Origin: PALSA-505 sp036495485
GTDB lineage: Bacteria; Actinomycetota; Actinomycetes; Streptosporangiales; Streptosporangiaceae
Length of the DNA stretch: 5,706 nt
Direction: 5' to 3'
Assembly: GCA_036495485.1 (NCBI GenBank)
Contig: DASXMU010000005.1
Span: 1 to 5,706 of the forward strand
Each line of letters begins with the position of its first letter. Position 1 is the stretch's first letter. A model generated the notes under the pieces. The model did not search any database and was not told the origin of the DNA. It saw only the letters and a program-made list of their open reading frames with translations. A program made the position numbers and the translations under genes. Below, one piece after another: positions 5,397-5,706 of this stretch.

Positions 5397-5706
5397 CGTG
5401 ACAAGGCGGCCTTCCTGCTCACCGGGCTCGTCGCCCCCGCCATGGTGGCCCGCGGGAAGGGCTCGATCATCAACATCGGCTCGATCAACGGCCTGGTGGG
5501 GATGGCCGGATCCGCCCTGTACAGCATGACGAAAGCCGCGATCCACTCGCTGACCAAATCCTGGACCGCCGAGTACGGGCCTTCGGGCGTGCGCGTGAAC
5601 ACGGTCGCGCCCGGCCCGACCGCCACCGAGAAGACGGCGGCCCTCGCCGGCCACGTAGCCCCGATCATCGCGCGCACCCCGTCCCGGCGCATGGGCACAC
5701 CGGAAG
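5397..5706 (+). pseudogene. Short-chain dehydrogenase/reductase, N-terminal half missing, runs off the window
   Basis: From about 5400 the frame reads DKAAFLLTGLVAPAMVARG, then INIGSINGL with the expected catalytic Ser (codon 5481-5483), then YSMTKAA with the catalytic Tyr (5520-5522) and Lys (5532-5534), then GVRVNTVAPGPTATE and RTPSRRMGTPE. These are classical SDR motifs in the right order and spacing. The first 100 or so residues, including the GxxxGxG nucleotide-binding loop and the NAG motif, are absent. Only about 90 bases separate the match from the sulfite oxidase stop, and the frame is closed by TGA at 5370-5372. Family similarity begins abruptly at the segment that normally reads NVKAPF, so the gene has lost its 5' part through a deletion or a junction. 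The first in-frame ATG is 5442. The product could not bind NAD(P) as a normal SDR does. The 3' part lies beyond the right edge. Confidence 0.85.

Overview
The window is GC-rich with strong third-position G/C bias, GTG/TTG-tolerant starts and protein families typical of actinomycetes, so I read it as a high-GC actinobacterial chromosome. I cannot name the genus. Two large, intact-looking molybdenum enzymes dominate it. One small gene and two broken gene remnants lie around them.

Left part (1-2412, minus strand): one continuous reading frame runs from a TTG start at 2412 off the left edge. It encodes an isoquinoline 1-oxidoreductase-like enzyme in which the two-cluster [2Fe-2S] subunit (IorA type) and the molybdopterin subunit (IorB type) are fused in one chain. 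The frame has no stop inside the window, and I checked it codon by codon from 2412 to 1. Upstream on the same strand (2592-2834) is an 80-residue protein that looks like a haem-less relative of small cytochrome c-like domains. Each of these two genes is preceded by a copy of the same 34-base element (2502-2535 and 2897-2930, 29 of 34 identical). The element is built of GGTGA/TCACC half-sites spaced 12 bases apart, which suggests that one regulator controls both genes.

Middle (2931-3899): a piece of the C-terminal TPR-like region of a large LuxR-family (MalT/LAL-like) regulator lies on the minus strand. It has lost its ATPase and HTH parts and is interrupted by a 26-base inverted duplication that forms a 20-bp perfect hairpin. 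About 400 bases (3496-3899) then carry no convincing gene and end in an AT-rich promoter-like stretch.

Right part (3972-5706, plus strand): a complete Tat-exported sulfite oxidase-family molybdoenzyme (3972-5306) is followed after about 90 bases by a short-chain dehydrogenase whose N-terminal NAD(P)-binding half is missing and which runs off the right edge.

How the genes may work together: the fused IorAB-like enzyme is predicted to be cytoplasmic and the sulfite oxidase-like enzyme exported, and both need molybdenum cofactor. The small protein and the fused enzyme form a probable co-regulated pair. The broken LuxR and SDR pieces show that the locus has been rearranged, so the sulfite oxidase gene may not belong functionally with the left-hand pair. 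The least described items here are the fused enzyme plus haem-less small protein pair and its shared operator-like repeat.
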